From Ruegeria faecimaris (GTDB taxonomy: Bacteria; Pseudomonadota; Alphaproteobacteria; Rhodobacterales; Rhodobacteraceae), in assembly GCF_900182615.1 (NCBI RefSeq), contig NZ_FXTE01000001.1:868001-932000 (forward strand): DNA of 64,000 nt. The letters are read 5' to 3'. Made by a program: the position numbers and the translations under genes. The notes beneath the pieces were generated by a model. That model was not told where the DNA came from and made no database searches. It saw only the letters and a program-made list of their open reading frames with translations. Positions 35,115 through 44,274 of this stretch are shown piece after piece (the stretch's first letter is position 1; each line of letters begins with the position of its first letter).

Positions 35115-35879
35115 GTGCTAAAAAACGACACCAAGCTCATTTCTGCCTGGGATATTCCGCTGGCTTTGGTCCTGTTGACGCGTTTGCCCGTGCCGCGGCT
35201 GCCTGACAGAGTGTTCTCGCGTCAGGCCAGTGCCGTTTGGGCCTTTCCATTGGCGGGGCTTGTTGTCGGCCTATTGGCCTGTGCCGTGGGATGGATGGCG
35301 ACGGCCATGGGGCTGCCGTCGATAGCGTGTGCCATACTTGTCGTTCTTGTCCTGACCATCACCACCGGCGCGATGCACGAGGATGGGCTTGCAGATACCG
35401 CCGACGGGCTGTGGGGCGGTTTCACGCCTGAACGGCGGCTAGAGATCATGAAGGACAGCCACATCGGCACCTATGGCGTCCTTGCCCTGACTTCTTCGCA
35501 ACTGCTGCGCGTGTCGTTGATTACTGCGATCCTTTCGAATGCGGGTTTTACCACCATATTGGCCGCATGCATCGTTTCGCGGGTTATGATGCCTGTTGTT
35601 ATGTCCTTCCTTCCAAATGCCCGCCAATCAGGCCTTAGCCATTCAGTGGGCGCACCCGGATCGACCGCGGTGATACTCGGCGGGGCCATGGCGCTGCTGC
35701 TCACTCTGCCAATGATCGGGTTGCAGGTGGTTTTCCCTACGCTGATTGCCGCTTTGTCTGCGGTGGCAATGGCGATGCTAGCCAAGGCCAAGATCGAGGG
35801 TCAGACCGGTGATATACTGGGCGCCACTCAACAACTGGCCGAGATAGGGTTTCTTATGGCCGTAGCTACGCAGGTTTAG
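35115..35879 (+). CDS. cobS: Adenosylcobinamide-GDP ribazoletransferase (cobalamin synthase)
   Basis: 254 residues, about six membrane helices, and the CobS signature MHEDGLADTADGLWGG followed by RRLEIMKDSHIGTYG. It joins alpha-ribazole to adenosylcobinamide-GDP in the inner membrane. GTG 35115 is chosen because AAAGG is 7 nt upstream and the protein then begins like relatives (LKNDTKLISAWDIP). The same frame is open far upstream, but that part is antisense to cobT. Confidence 0.9.
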   Translation: MLKNDTKLISAWDIPLALVLLTRLPVPRLPDRVFSRQASAVWAFPLAGLVVGLLACAVGWMATAMGLPSIACAILVVLVLTITTGAMHEDGLADTADGLWGGFTPERRLEIMKDSHIGTYGVLALTSSQLLRVSLITAILSNAGFTTILAACIVSRVMMPVVMSFLPNARQSGLSHSVGAPGSTAVILGGAMALLLTLPMIGLQVVFPTLIAALSAVAMAMLAKAKIEGQTGDILGATQQLAEIGFLMAVATQV

Positions 35880-35910
35880 TGGCCCCGATTTCATCTGGTG
35901 ACTGCAATAT

Positions 35911-35940
35911 AAAAAGGCCACCTCCTTGCGGGGATGGCCC
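35911..35940 (-). terminator. Rho-independent terminator of carD
   Basis: On the minus strand GGCCATCCCC-GCAA-GGAGGTGGCC, with one mismatch and one wobble, is followed by TTTTTATA. It lies about 25 nt after the carD stop and also faces the cobS end. Confidence 0.8.
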
Positions 35941-35962
35941 TAAAATTTTGATTTCAGCAGGT

Positions 35963-36481
35963 TCAGGCCGCCGCTGCCGCGCGCGAGGTCAGAACCTCAT
36001 CCACCTGCCTGGCCGCAGACACTTCGCCTGCGCCGGATACTGCCGCGACTTCGCGGGTCAGACGCTCAAGCGCGGCTTCATAAAGCTGACGTTCGGAATA
36101 GCTCTGTTCGCGCTGATCATCGGTGCGGTGCAGATCGCGGACAACTTCGGCAATCGAGATCAGATCACCCGAGTTGATCTTTTGTTCATATTCCTGTGCC
36201 CGGCGGGACCACATGGCACGCTTGACCTTGGCCTTGCCCTTAAGCGTTTTCATCGCCTGGCTGATGACATCCGGCGAGCTGAGCGACCGCAGACCAGACT
36301 CGGTCGCTTTGTTGGTCGGCACGCGCAGGGTCATTTTGTCTTTCTCAAAGGAAATGACGAACAGCTCGAGCGAGTATCCGGCAACTTCCTGCTCTTCGAT
36401 CGAAATGATCTGACCGACACCATGGGCCGGGTAAACAACATAGTCGTTGGGGCGAAACTCAAGCTTCTTCGACTTAGACAT
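35963..36481 (-). CDS. carD: CarD/CdnL-family RNA polymerase-binding regulator
   Basis: 172 residues. The N-terminal RNAP-interacting domain (FRPNDYVVYPAHGVGQIISIEEQEVAGYSLELFVISFEKDKMTLRVP) and the helical DNA-contacting C-terminal domain (KRAMWSRRAQEYEQKINSGDLISIAEVVRDL) are typical. CdnL proteins stabilise open complexes at many promoters. ATG 36481 has AAGGAAGAA upstream. An Ala-rich tail ends the protein. Confidence 0.92.
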   Translation of the reverse strand: MSKSKKLEFRPNDYVVYPAHGVGQIISIEEQEVAGYSLELFVISFEKDKMTLRVPTNKATESGLRSLSSPDVISQAMKTLKGKAKVKRAMWSRRAQEYEQKINSGDLISIAEVVRDLHRTDDQREQSYSERQLYEAALERLTREVAAVSGAGEVSAARQVDEVLTSRAAAAA

Positions 36482-36630
36482 ACAGGTTCTTCCTTGGTTA
36501 CGAGAGCGCGGGACAGACAACAAAACGACCCACCCCGTGCCAGTACGGCCCGGTCAGGTTGCTGTGTTTTCAACTAATCAGAACTCCAAAGCGAGCATAC
36601 TTACGGAGTCATCCCCATCTCAATCAACGT

Positions 36631-36658
36631 TCAATTTTCGAGTATATCACAAAATTGA
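36631..36658. promoter_or_regulatory. Inverted repeat between carD and fdxA
   Basis: TCAATTTT (36631-36638) and AAAATTGA (36651-36658) are perfect arms around a 12-nt AT-rich spacer. The site lies 150 bp upstream of the carD ATG and could be an operator or a weak hairpin. No regulator is assigned. Confidence 0.35.
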
Positions 36659-36733
36659 GACACTCGAAAGGCTGCCCCTTTCCACATGAAAGAAAGGTGT
36701 TAAGAAACAGATAGATAAGGCGCCATCCCACTG

Positions 36734-36751
36734 CTGAACTGACAAGTTCAG
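36734..36751 (-). repeat. Hairpin after fdxA
   Basis: CTGAACT-TGTC-AGTTCAG (minus strand), 7 bp with a 4-nt loop, starts 13 nt after the fdxA stop. No U-run follows, so it would be a weak or Rho-aided transcript end. Confidence 0.4.
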
Positions 36752-36763
36752 AGCGCGAATCGC

Positions 36764-37102
36764 TTAGCCGCCCTCGCCGGGGGCCTCAGAGAAATATTTC
36801 TCCATCTTACCCTCTTCGCCATCACGCTCTTCTGCGTCGGGCAGCGGGTCTTTCTTGGTCACGATCACCGGCCACTGCTCGGAGAACTTGCGATTGAACT
36901 CGACCCATTGATCCATGCCCGGCTCAGTATCCGGACGGATCGCATCAGCGGGACATTCAGGTTCACATACTCCGCAATCGATGCATTCATCGGGATGGAT
37001 GACCAGTGTATTCTCACCTTCATAGAAACAATCCACCGGACACACTTCGACACAGTCGGTGTATTTGCAGGCGATGCAGTTTTCAGTGACAACATAGGTC
37101 AT
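36764..37102 (-). CDS. fdxA: 7Fe ferredoxin
   Basis: 112 residues. The N-terminal cluster motifs [18 protein letters not shown] and [12 protein letters not shown] are those of FdxA, with one 3Fe-4S and one 4Fe-4S cluster. The acidic C-terminus is usual. It is a soluble electron carrier. The S4-protein and helicase genes lie upstream in the same direction, the common order in Rhodobacterales. Confidence 0.94.
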   Translation of the reverse strand: MTYVVTENCIACKYTDCVEVCPVDCFYEGENTLVIHPDECIDCGVCEPECPADAIRPDTEPGMDQWVEFNRKFSEQWPVIVTKKDPLPDAEERDGEEGKMEKYFSEAPGEGG

Positions 37103-37168
37103 GGTGAATTTCCCGTTTGCGGTTTGGGCGTCTAGCTAAATCAGTATGGCGTCAGCTTCAAGATATGT

Positions 37169-37534
37169 TCAGCTATCTTGATTGCGAGAAAGATCAAGTA
37201 GACGCCGATCCTTCTTGGTGGGACGACCTTTTCCCTCAAACCCTGGATTTCGCGGCTGCGTGTCCTGCTTTTCGGTCAAATCGGTATATAATGTCTGCGC
37301 CTCGGATGCTGGTCCGCGCCGATCACCCAGTTTTTCGATACGCACTACGCGCACAACGCGCGCCTGAGGGAAGGTCAGAACATCACCGGGGGCCACAGGC
37401 TGCGCCGGTTTCAGGATCCGGTTTCCGTTGACGCGGACATGGCCGCCACTGACCTGTTTGGCGGACAGGCTGCGGGTCTTGAAGAACCGAGCCTGCCACA
37501 GCCATTTATCGATCCGAAGCCGGGCCTCGGTCAT
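37169..37534 (-). CDS. S4-domain RNA-binding protein (Hsp15-like)
   Basis: 121 residues. The S4 domain is at the N-terminus (LRIDKWLWQARFFKTRSLSAKQVSGGHVRVNG...KPAQPVAPGDVLTF), as in E. coli HslR (Hsp15), which rescues stalled 50S subunits. A basic tail ends it. It follows the helicase gene by 6 nt, pointing to coupled RNA-related roles. Confidence 0.88.
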   Translation of the reverse strand: MTEARLRIDKWLWQARFFKTRSLSAKQVSGGHVRVNGNRILKPAQPVAPGDVLTFPQARVVRVVRIEKLGDRRGPASEAQTLYTDLTEKQDTQPRNPGFEGKGRPTKKDRRLLDLSRNQDS

Positions 37535-37540
37535 CAGGCG

Positions 37541-40360
37541 TTAATTGCCTTCCTTCAAACCCATAAGCGCGGCCGCGAACGGGTTATCGGGATCAATGGG
37601 CTTTTCTTTCCTGGGCGGACGAGACGAGAAGGTCTTGGCACCCTGCGGCTTGCCACCTTTCTTGCCCTGCGGCTTGCCCCGGCCATCCTGTGGCTTACCG
37701 CGCGGCTTACCTTTGCCCTGCCCCTGCCGCTGTTCACGGCGTGGGCCTTGGTTGGCCTGACGCTGACGGCCCCAGGTGAAGGTATAGAAAACCTCAACCT
37801 CGGGTTCATCTGTTGCTGCTGTCGGCACGGTGGCCTCGGCTGCTGCCGCGGTGCTTTCGGTGGCCTCGGCTGACGCCTCGGTGGGTGCGGCGACCTCTTC
37901 GGGGGTTCCCTCTGGTGCGGGTACTTCCTCGGAGGCAGCTGCTTCCGTGGCCTCTGCGGCAGGTAGCTCTGCCGGCGCGGGCTTAACCTTTTCACGCTCG
38001 GCGCGTTCGGCCTTGTAGCCCAGCCCCTGCATCAGGTCGGCGAATTGTTCCAGCGTCATACCGGTGATCGACAGCATGTCAGGCTTGGCCTCGAACCCAC
38101 CACGGCTGTCTTCAGCGCGCAACATGTCGGCCAGACGTTCCAGCATGTCGATCCGGATCGAGCGTTCGCCCGCATCGCGATAACCACACATAGTGTCATA
38201 ACCGTCAGGTGCGCCCTTGGCGATGGGCACAGTAACAAGACCCGGTGGCGGCGCGTCGGGAAATTCCTGCAGGCCATTTGCCAATGCCCACAGAACAAGA
38301 CGCAGACGCGTTGGGGCCGGTTTCAGCAGCAGCGGCATGAAAATGGTGAACTGACCAAAACGGATACCGTGTTTGCGCAGCGCGCCACGGGCGTCCTGAT
38401 CCAGATCCTTGACGTCTTGCGCGACACCTGCGCGCGGCAATACGCCCAGCGCCTCAACCATGCGGAAGGCAAAGCCCCTAGCCAGCCCATTGAGTTCTTC
38501 ATCGCGCGACAGGTTCAGCAACGGCTCGAACAGTGCGGCCACTTTGCGGTCGATGAAATGCTGCAGGCGACGCTGAACTTTCTGTTCAACATCAGGGCCC
38601 GCGGCCTCGTCCACAAAAACCTCGACTAGCGGCTTGAGAGGCTCTGCCCCGGCAACCAGCTTGCCAACGGCATATTCACCCCACATCAGGCCACCCTGAT
38701 CGGTAAAATCAATTTCGGTATCGGGTGCATTATAGAAGCGATCGGCACGCAGATGGAATTGCGGCGCGAGGGCTTGCAAGGACGCCGATTTCAAGGCTTT
38801 CGCCTCGGCTCCTTGCGCGCTTTTGTCCGGACTGAACCGGAACCCTTCCAGACGACCGACGAATTCACCTTCGACGGTCACTTCACCCTTGTCATTTACT
38901 TCGGCCAAAAGGGCCTCCTTCTGTTTGAGCCGGCGCAACAAAACGGATGTGCGCCGGTCCACAAATCTCTGAGTCAAACGGTCATGCAGAGCGTCTGACA
39001 GCCTGTCTTCTACAATGCGCGTCTCATCACGCCAATGGGATTCGTCACGTACCCAACCATTTCGTTGCGCAACGTAAGTCCAGGTGCGAATATATGCCAA
39101 CCTTTTTGACAGTGCATCTATATCGCCATCCGTTCGGTCGATCCGGCGGATTTGCCGCGCTATAAAGTCATCTGGAATCGAACCACCTTCATGCAGGTAG
39201 CCAAAAATCACTTCGAGCAGGCTGGCATGTTCGGCATGGCTGATGCCGCGAAAATCGGGGATTCGGCAAACATCCCACAACAAACGAACGGATTGCGGAT
39301 CACTGGCACGGGCCGCAATTTCGGCAACTTGCGACAAGGATTTAAGCACATTCAGATCATCTGCCGGACGGGCTTTGATCAGGTGTTCGCTATCCGGGCT
39401 AATCTCGAGCGTGTGGATCAGAGCGTCAATCGAACCAAACTGCAAGGCGGCATTCCGCCAATTCAGTTTTTTCATCGGCGCAAAGCGGCTGTCCATAATG
39501 GCCTGCGCGACACCGTCGTCCAGAGGCGGCGCCTCGCCGGTAACGCCGAAGGTTCCATCGGACATTCCACGCCCTGCGCGGCCAGCAATTTGGGCAAGCT
39601 CATTCGGGGCTAGGGGCCGCATGCGCCGGCCATCGAATTTGGTCAGGGACGAGAACGCAACATGGTTCACATCCAGGTTCAACCCCATCCCGATGGCATC
39701 GGTGGCAACCAAATAGTCGACCTCACCATTCTGATAGAGCTCAACCTGTGCATTCCGTGTACGCGGGCTAAGCGCCCCCATGACCACAGCTGCCCCACCC
39801 TTTTGACGGCGTAGCAGCTCGGCGATGGCATAGACGTTGTCGACCGAAAACCCGACGATGGCGCTGCGCGGTGGCATGCGGCTGATTTTCTTGGAGCCAG
39901 CATAGACCAGTTGCGACATCCGCTCTCGCCGGACGAATTGTGCTTCGGGCACAAGTGCCGCGATGGGACCGCGCATGGTATTGGATCCCAGAAACAGGGT
40001 TTCATTGGTGCCGCGCGCGCGCAGCAACCTGTCGGTGAAGACGTGGCCGCGTTCCGGGTCGGCGCAGAGTTGGATTTCGTCGATAGCCACAAAATCGGCA
40101 CCCATGCCTTCGGGCATCGCCTCGACTGTACAGACCCAATATTTCGCACGCGGCGGTACGATACGTTCTTCCCCGGTGATCAGCGCCACCACCGACGACC
40201 CGCGAATGGCGACGATTTTGTCGTATACCTCGCGCGCAAGCAGACGCAGCGGCAAGCCGATCACCCCCGTGCGGTACCCCAGCATACGTTCGATTGCGTA
40301 ATGGGTTTTGCCTGTATTGGTTGGGCCAAGTACGGCCACGATTCGGGATGACCCGCTCAC
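37541..40360 (-). CDS. Suv3-like DExH helicase with basic low-complexity tail
   Basis: 939 residues. Helicase motifs: VLGPTNTGKTHYAIERM (Walker A), IDEIQLCADPERGHVF (DEIQ), VATDAIGMGLNLDVNHV and QIAGRAGRG. The Suv3-type C-terminal domain continues to about 790. Residues about 800-870 are Ala/Glu-rich, and 870-925 are Gln/Gly/Lys/Arg-rich (RQGQGKGKPRGKPQDGRG), likely RNA-binding. It resembles mitochondrial SUV3 RNA helicase, so a role in RNA turnover is likely. The ATG lies 22 nt after the TPR gene. Confidence 0.9.
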   Translation of the reverse strand: MSGSSRIVAVLGPTNTGKTHYAIERMLGYRTGVIGLPLRLLAREVYDKIVAIRGSSVVALITGEERIVPPRAKYWVCTVEAMPEGMGADFVAIDEIQLCADPERGHVFTDRLLRARGTNETLFLGSNTMRGPIAALVPEAQFVRRERMSQLVYAGSKKISRMPPRSAIVGFSVDNVYAIAELLRRQKGGAAVVMGALSPRTRNAQVELYQNGEVDYLVATDAIGMGLNLDVNHVAFSSLTKFDGRRMRPLAPNELAQIAGRAGRGMSDGTFGVTGEAPPLDDGVAQAIMDSRFAPMKKLNWRNAALQFGSIDALIHTLEISPDSEHLIKARPADDLNVLKSLSQVAEIAARASDPQSVRLLWDVCRIPDFRGISHAEHASLLEVIFGYLHEGGSIPDDFIARQIRRIDRTDGDIDALSKRLAYIRTWTYVAQRNGWVRDESHWRDETRIVEDRLSDALHDRLTQRFVDRRTSVLLRRLKQKEALLAEVNDKGEVTVEGEFVGRLEGFRFSPDKSAQGAEAKALKSASLQALAPQFHLRADRFYNAPDTEIDFTDQGGLMWGEYAVGKLVAGAEPLKPLVEVFVDEAAGPDVEQKVQRRLQHFIDRKVAALFEPLLNLSRDEELNGLARGFAFRMVEALGVLPRAGVAQDVKDLDQDARGALRKHGIRFGQFTIFMPLLLKPAPTRLRLVLWALANGLQEFPDAPPPGLVTVPIAKGAPDGYDTMCGYRDAGERSIRIDMLERLADMLRAEDSRGGFEAKPDMLSITGMTLEQFADLMQGLGYKAERAEREKVKPAPAELPAAEATEAAASEEVPAPEGTPEEVAAPTEASAEATESTAAAAEATVPTAATDEPEVEVFYTFTWGRQRQANQGPRREQRQGQGKGKPRGKPQDGRGKPQGKKGGKPQGAKTFSSRPPRKEKPIDPDNPFAAALMGLKEGN

Positions 40361-40382
40361 CTTTGCCCCCTGCCCCCGGTCC

Positions 40383-40952
40383 TCAGAGGGCCGAGCCCTC
40401 GACCTGGGCTTTCAGTCGATTCACTGCATTGGTTACTTCTTCGTAATGGGGATGTATAGCCAAGGCATGGGAATAGGCCGCAAATGCTTTTTCGGGCTGA
40501 CCCAGAATCTCAAATATCAATCCAAGCCCGTAGATGGCCTCATAGTTGTTCGGGTTCAGCGTCAGGGCATGTTCCAGATCTGCGGCAGCCATCCCGAACC
40601 TTTCGATCCCAAAAAACGCAGAGGCCCGCGCGTGCCAGCCTTCGGCGAAATCAGGCGCGTGGTCTGTCAGGGCCGTCAAATGCTCGATCGCGGCATAGGT
40701 GTCACCATCATCCAGTGCTTCGCGCCCACGCTCCAGCAGCAGATCGGCGGAGGCCGAACCAGATTGCGACCAGAGCGCCCGTAACTGGCGGTCGATTCCA
40801 GTCGCCTGGTCCGGTGTGGCCTGCGCAAGGTTCTGCAACAACTCGGCCTCGTCGCGGGAATCCTCCTGCTGTGCAAGGCAAGTGGAGGAAAACATGACTA
40901 GGACAAAAAGTGCCGCAACGGTACCTTTGAGATTGTTGATTGCATTGCTCAT
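40383..40952 (-). CDS. Exported TPR protein
   Basis: 189 residues with a signal peptide (AALFVLVMFSSTCLA) and at least two to three TPR units (AIEHLTALTDHAPDFAEGWHARASAFFGIERFGMAAADLEHALTLNPNN region). The start could be ATG 40952 or the upstream ATG 40991; neither has a clear ribosome site, and the shorter gives a normal signal peptide. Likely a periplasmic protein-interaction module of unknown partner. Confidence 0.8.
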   Translation of the reverse strand: MSNAINNLKGTVAALFVLVMFSSTCLAQQEDSRDEAELLQNLAQATPDQATGIDRQLRALWSQSGSASADLLLERGREALDDGDTYAAIEHLTALTDHAPDFAEGWHARASAFFGIERFGMAAADLEHALTLNPNNYEAIYGLGLIFEILGQPEKAFAAYSHALAIHPHYEEVTNAVNRLKAQVEGSAL

Positions 40953-41021
40953 AACAAGTGTCAGTGTAGCGTTGCGACCGAGGATGTCCATTCACGGCGT
41001 ACTAACAAAATGAGGAAGATC

Positions 41022-41312
41022 ATGAGCGATTCATTGGAAAAAGCCGCAGCAGTGCTGAATGAGAAACTGTCGGGCGGCGATTTCGACGCATCGGCTAAAT
41101 TTGCCATCGCGGATTTGGGCGCGATCGTAGTTGATGCAAGCGGCGCGCGCATCAGCGATGAAGAAACGGACGTGACTTTGAACGCTGATGCGGACACGTT
41201 CGAGCAAATTCTCAATGGTGATCTGGACCCGACAAGCGCCTTCATGGCCGGAAAACTGAGCATCGACGGCGACATGGGCGCGGCAATGAAACTCGCCTCG
41301 GCCCTGGCCTGA
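41022..41312 (+). CDS. SCP2 sterol-binding domain protein
   Basis: 96 residues, a single SCP2-like fold: FDASAKFAIADLGAIVVDAS, VTLNADADTFEQILNGDLDPTSAFMAGKLSIDGDMGAAMKLA. It probably binds a hydrophobic ligand in the cytoplasm. GAGGAAG precedes the ATG. The stop overlaps the ATG of the hydrolase by one base (TGATG), so the two are coupled. Confidence 0.9.
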   Translation: MSDSLEKAAAVLNEKLSGGDFDASAKFAIADLGAIVVDASGARISDEETDVTLNADADTFEQILNGDLDPTSAFMAGKLSIDGDMGAAMKLASALA

Positions 41313-42253
41313 TGGAATATGCGTCGGCCCCTTTGTTCGAAGACGTGGCTGGCGGCCCCGCTGGCGGTGTTGCACATTGGTTGAACACCGCCGACGGTAC
41401 CCGAATTCGCGTGGCGCATTGGCGCCCCGAAGGTACAGCGAACGGGACTGTCATGCTGTTTCCCGGTCGCACTGAATACATCGAAAAATACGGTGATGCG
41501 GCGAGTGAATTCGTCAAGCGTGGCTTTGCCGTGCTGGTGATCGACTGGCGGGGTCAGGGATTGGCAGACCGGTTGCTTGACGATCCTCGGGTTGGCCATG
41601 TCGATAAATTCACTGACTATCAGCAAGACGTAGATGTGTCGCTGGAGCTGGCCACAAAGCTTGATCTGCCCAGGCCCTGGCATGTTATCGGCCACTCTAT
41701 GGGCGGTGCCATTGGATTGCGGGCAGTTTTGGAAAACGATTGTTTTGCTACCTGTGTTTTTACCGGTCCGATGTGGGGGATTTTCTTTACGTCCCTTATG
41801 AAACCCATCAGCCGGTTGACCGCAAATTGGGCCCCACGACTGGGGTTTGGCGAAAAGACGCCCCCGACCACATCACTGGACAGCTATGTTCTGACACAGC
41901 CTTTCGAAGGCAATAGCCTGACGCGCGATCCTGCCATGTACAAAATGATGCAGGATCATCTGGCCAAGTATCCCGAACTGTCCCTTGGTGCACCGTCGAC
42001 GATCTGGCTGCGCGAGGCATTAGATGAATGCGACTGGTTGATGGTGCAGACTGCCCCAGCCATTCCATGCCTGACATATCTTGGCTCCCACGAGCAGATT
42101 GTGGACCGCAAGGCCATCCGCGCACGCATGGCAAACTGGCCGAACAGCACGTTGATCGAAATTCCAGACGGTGAACACGAAGTCCTGATGGAACCGCCAG
42201 AGGTGCGCGACCCTGCATTTGACCAAATCGCCGCGCATTTCAAAGCTGCATAG
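41312..42253 (+). CDS. Alpha/beta hydrolase, lysophospholipase (PldB) type
   Basis: 313 residues. Nucleophile elbow GHSMGGAIGLRA, oxyanion side FPGRTEYIEKYGDAASEFVKRG, and late catalytic His in PDGEHEVLMEPPEVR. It matches monoacylglycerol lipase/lysophospholipase L2-like enzymes. Coupling with an SCP2 protein suggests the pair handles lipid acyl chains; this is inference. Confidence 0.88.
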   Translation: MEYASAPLFEDVAGGPAGGVAHWLNTADGTRIRVAHWRPEGTANGTVMLFPGRTEYIEKYGDAASEFVKRGFAVLVIDWRGQGLADRLLDDPRVGHVDKFTDYQQDVDVSLELATKLDLPRPWHVIGHSMGGAIGLRAVLENDCFATCVFTGPMWGIFFTSLMKPISRLTANWAPRLGFGEKTPPTTSLDSYVLTQPFEGNSLTRDPAMYKMMQDHLAKYPELSLGAPSTIWLREALDECDWLMVQTAPAIPCLTYLGSHEQIVDRKAIRARMANWPNSTLIEIPDGEHEVLMEPPEVRDPAFDQIAAHFKAA

Positions 42254-42355
42254 ACGGATCACCCCCTGGAACCGGCGCTTTCCCTTTGACTGTCCGCTTG
42301 TGATCCTCGCCGGTCGCGCCTAGATGTTTGCCAAAGCAGATTTTCGAGGTGATCC

Positions 42356-44176
42356 ATGCGCGACCTTCCTTTTCCAGTACGTGACGCAAACGCGGTCGGC
42401 GGGGCCGATAATCTTGGCAACCTGCCGGAATGGGATCTGACGGATCTCTATGCTTCGGAAGGCGCGGCCGAGCTTGCGCGTGACCTGGACTGGCTGGAAA
42501 CCGAATGCGCCGCCTTTGCCGCAGATTACGAAGGCAATTTGGCGGATCTTGATGCCCAGGGCTTGCTGACCTGCGTGTTGCGGAACGAAAAGATCAATTC
42601 GATCGCCGGGCGTATCATGTCCTTTGCCGGACTGCGCTATTATCAGCTGACGACCGACGCCGAGCGCGCCAAGTTCCTCTCGGACATGCAGGAAAAGATC
42701 ACTGTCTTTACCACGCCGCTGGTGTTCTTCACGCTGGAAATCAATCGCCTCGACGACGACGCGCTAAAAGCGCATTTCGACGCCAACACCGATCTGGCCC
42801 GTTACGAGCCCGTATTCCGCCGCATCCGCGCGATGAAACCCTATCAGCTATCTGACGAGCTAGAAAAATTCCTGCACGATCTGGGTGTTGTTGGCGATGC
42901 CTGGGAACGCCTTTTCGACGAGACCATCGCGGGCTTGACCTTTGATGTTGACGGAGAAGAGTTGAACATCGAAGGCACACTCAACCTACTGACCGAGCAG
43001 GACCGCAGCAAACGCGAAGCGGCTTCTGGCGAATTGGCCCGCGTGTTTCAGGACAACGTCAAGACCTTCGCGCGCGTTCACAACACGCAGGCCAAGGAAA
43101 AGGAAATCGTCGACCGCTGGCGCAATATGCCGACCGCGCAGACTGGTCGCCATCTGTCGAATGACGTCGAACCCGAGGTCGTCGAGGCCCTGCGCGAGGC
43201 GGTCGTGGCCGCCTACCCCAAGCTGAGCCACCGCTATTACGAGCTGAAACGCAAATGGCTGGGTCTGGACGTGATGCAGGTCTGGGATCGCAACGCACCC
43301 CTGCCGATGGAAGACACGCAGATTGTCGGCTGGGATGACGCCGAGAAAACCGTGATGGATGCCTATGAGGCCTTTGATCCGCGTATGGGTGAGATCGCCG
43401 CGCCGTTCTTCTCGAAGGGTTGGATTGATGCCGCGGTGAAACCGGGCAAGGCGCCGGGCGCCTTTGCGCATCCCACCGTAACTGACGTCCACCCCTATGT
43501 GATGCTGAACTATCTGGGTAAGCCGCGCGATGTGATGACCCTGGCGCATGAGCTGGGCCATGGCGTTCATCAGGTGTTGGCCGCCGATCAAGGTGAGATG
43601 CTGTCTTCCACCCCGCTGACGCTGGCCGAAACCGCTTCGGTTTTTGGTGAAATGCTGACCTTCCGCAAAATGCTGGACAAGGCCGAAACCCCTGAGCAGC
43701 GCAAGATTCTGCTGGCTGGCAAGGTCGAGGACATGATCAACACGGTCGTGCGCCAAATCGCGTTCTATGACTTCGAATGCAAATTGCACGCCGCCCGCCG
43801 CGAGGGCGAGTTGACCCCGGACGACATCAACGCCCTGTGGATGAGCGTTCAGGCCGAAAGCCTCGGCCCCGCATTTGAATTCATGGAAGGGTATGAGACG
43901 TTCTGGGCGTATATCCCACATTTCGTGCACTCGCCCTTCTACGTCTACGCCTACGCCTTTGGTGATGGCCTCGTGAACGCGCTCTATTCCGTCTACGAAA
44001 GCGGCGCGGACGGGTTCGAGGACAAGTATTTCGACATGCTGCGCGCCGGTGGGTCAAAACACCACAAAGAGCTACTGGCCCCGTTCGGTCTGGATGCCAG
44101 CGATCCCAAGTTCTGGGACAAAGGCCTGTCGATGATCTCGGGCTTTATTGATGAATTGGAAGCGATGGAGGGCTAA
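42356..44176 (+). CDS. pepF: M3-family oligoendopeptidase F
   Basis: 606 residues, the standard size. The zinc site is LAHELGHGVHQ near residue 398, with the third-ligand region LTLAETASVFGEMLTF downstream. It cleaves short peptides in the cytoplasm. It stands alone, with about 100 bp upstream and an AT-richer gene downstream. Confidence 0.94.
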   Translation: MRDLPFPVRDANAVGGADNLGNLPEWDLTDLYASEGAAELARDLDWLETECAAFAADYEGNLADLDAQGLLTCVLRNEKINSIAGRIMSFAGLRYYQLTTDAERAKFLSDMQEKITVFTTPLVFFTLEINRLDDDALKAHFDANTDLARYEPVFRRIRAMKPYQLSDELEKFLHDLGVVGDAWERLFDETIAGLTFDVDGEELNIEGTLNLLTEQDRSKREAASGELARVFQDNVKTFARVHNTQAKEKEIVDRWRNMPTAQTGRHLSNDVEPEVVEALREAVVAAYPKLSHRYYELKRKWLGLDVMQVWDRNAPLPMEDTQIVGWDDAEKTVMDAYEAFDPRMGEIAAPFFSKGWIDAAVKPGKAPGAFAHPTVTDVHPYVMLNYLGKPRDVMTLAHELGHGVHQVLAADQGEMLSSTPLTLAETASVFGEMLTFRKMLDKAETPEQRKILLAGKVEDMINTVVRQIAFYDFECKLHAARREGELTPDDINALWMSVQAESLGPAFEFMEGYETFWAYIPHFVHSPFYVYAYAFGDGLVNALYSVYESGADGFEDKYFDMLRAGGSKHHKELLAPFGLDASDPKFWDKGLSMISGFIDELEAMEG

Positions 44177-44274
44177 TGCGGCCTGTCTTGGAGGCGGTGA
44201 TGTCAGCTTTGGGGACATTGCCGACCTTGATTTTCCTTCAACCAACGTCTGCTTTGACATCTCTTAGTCTGAGG

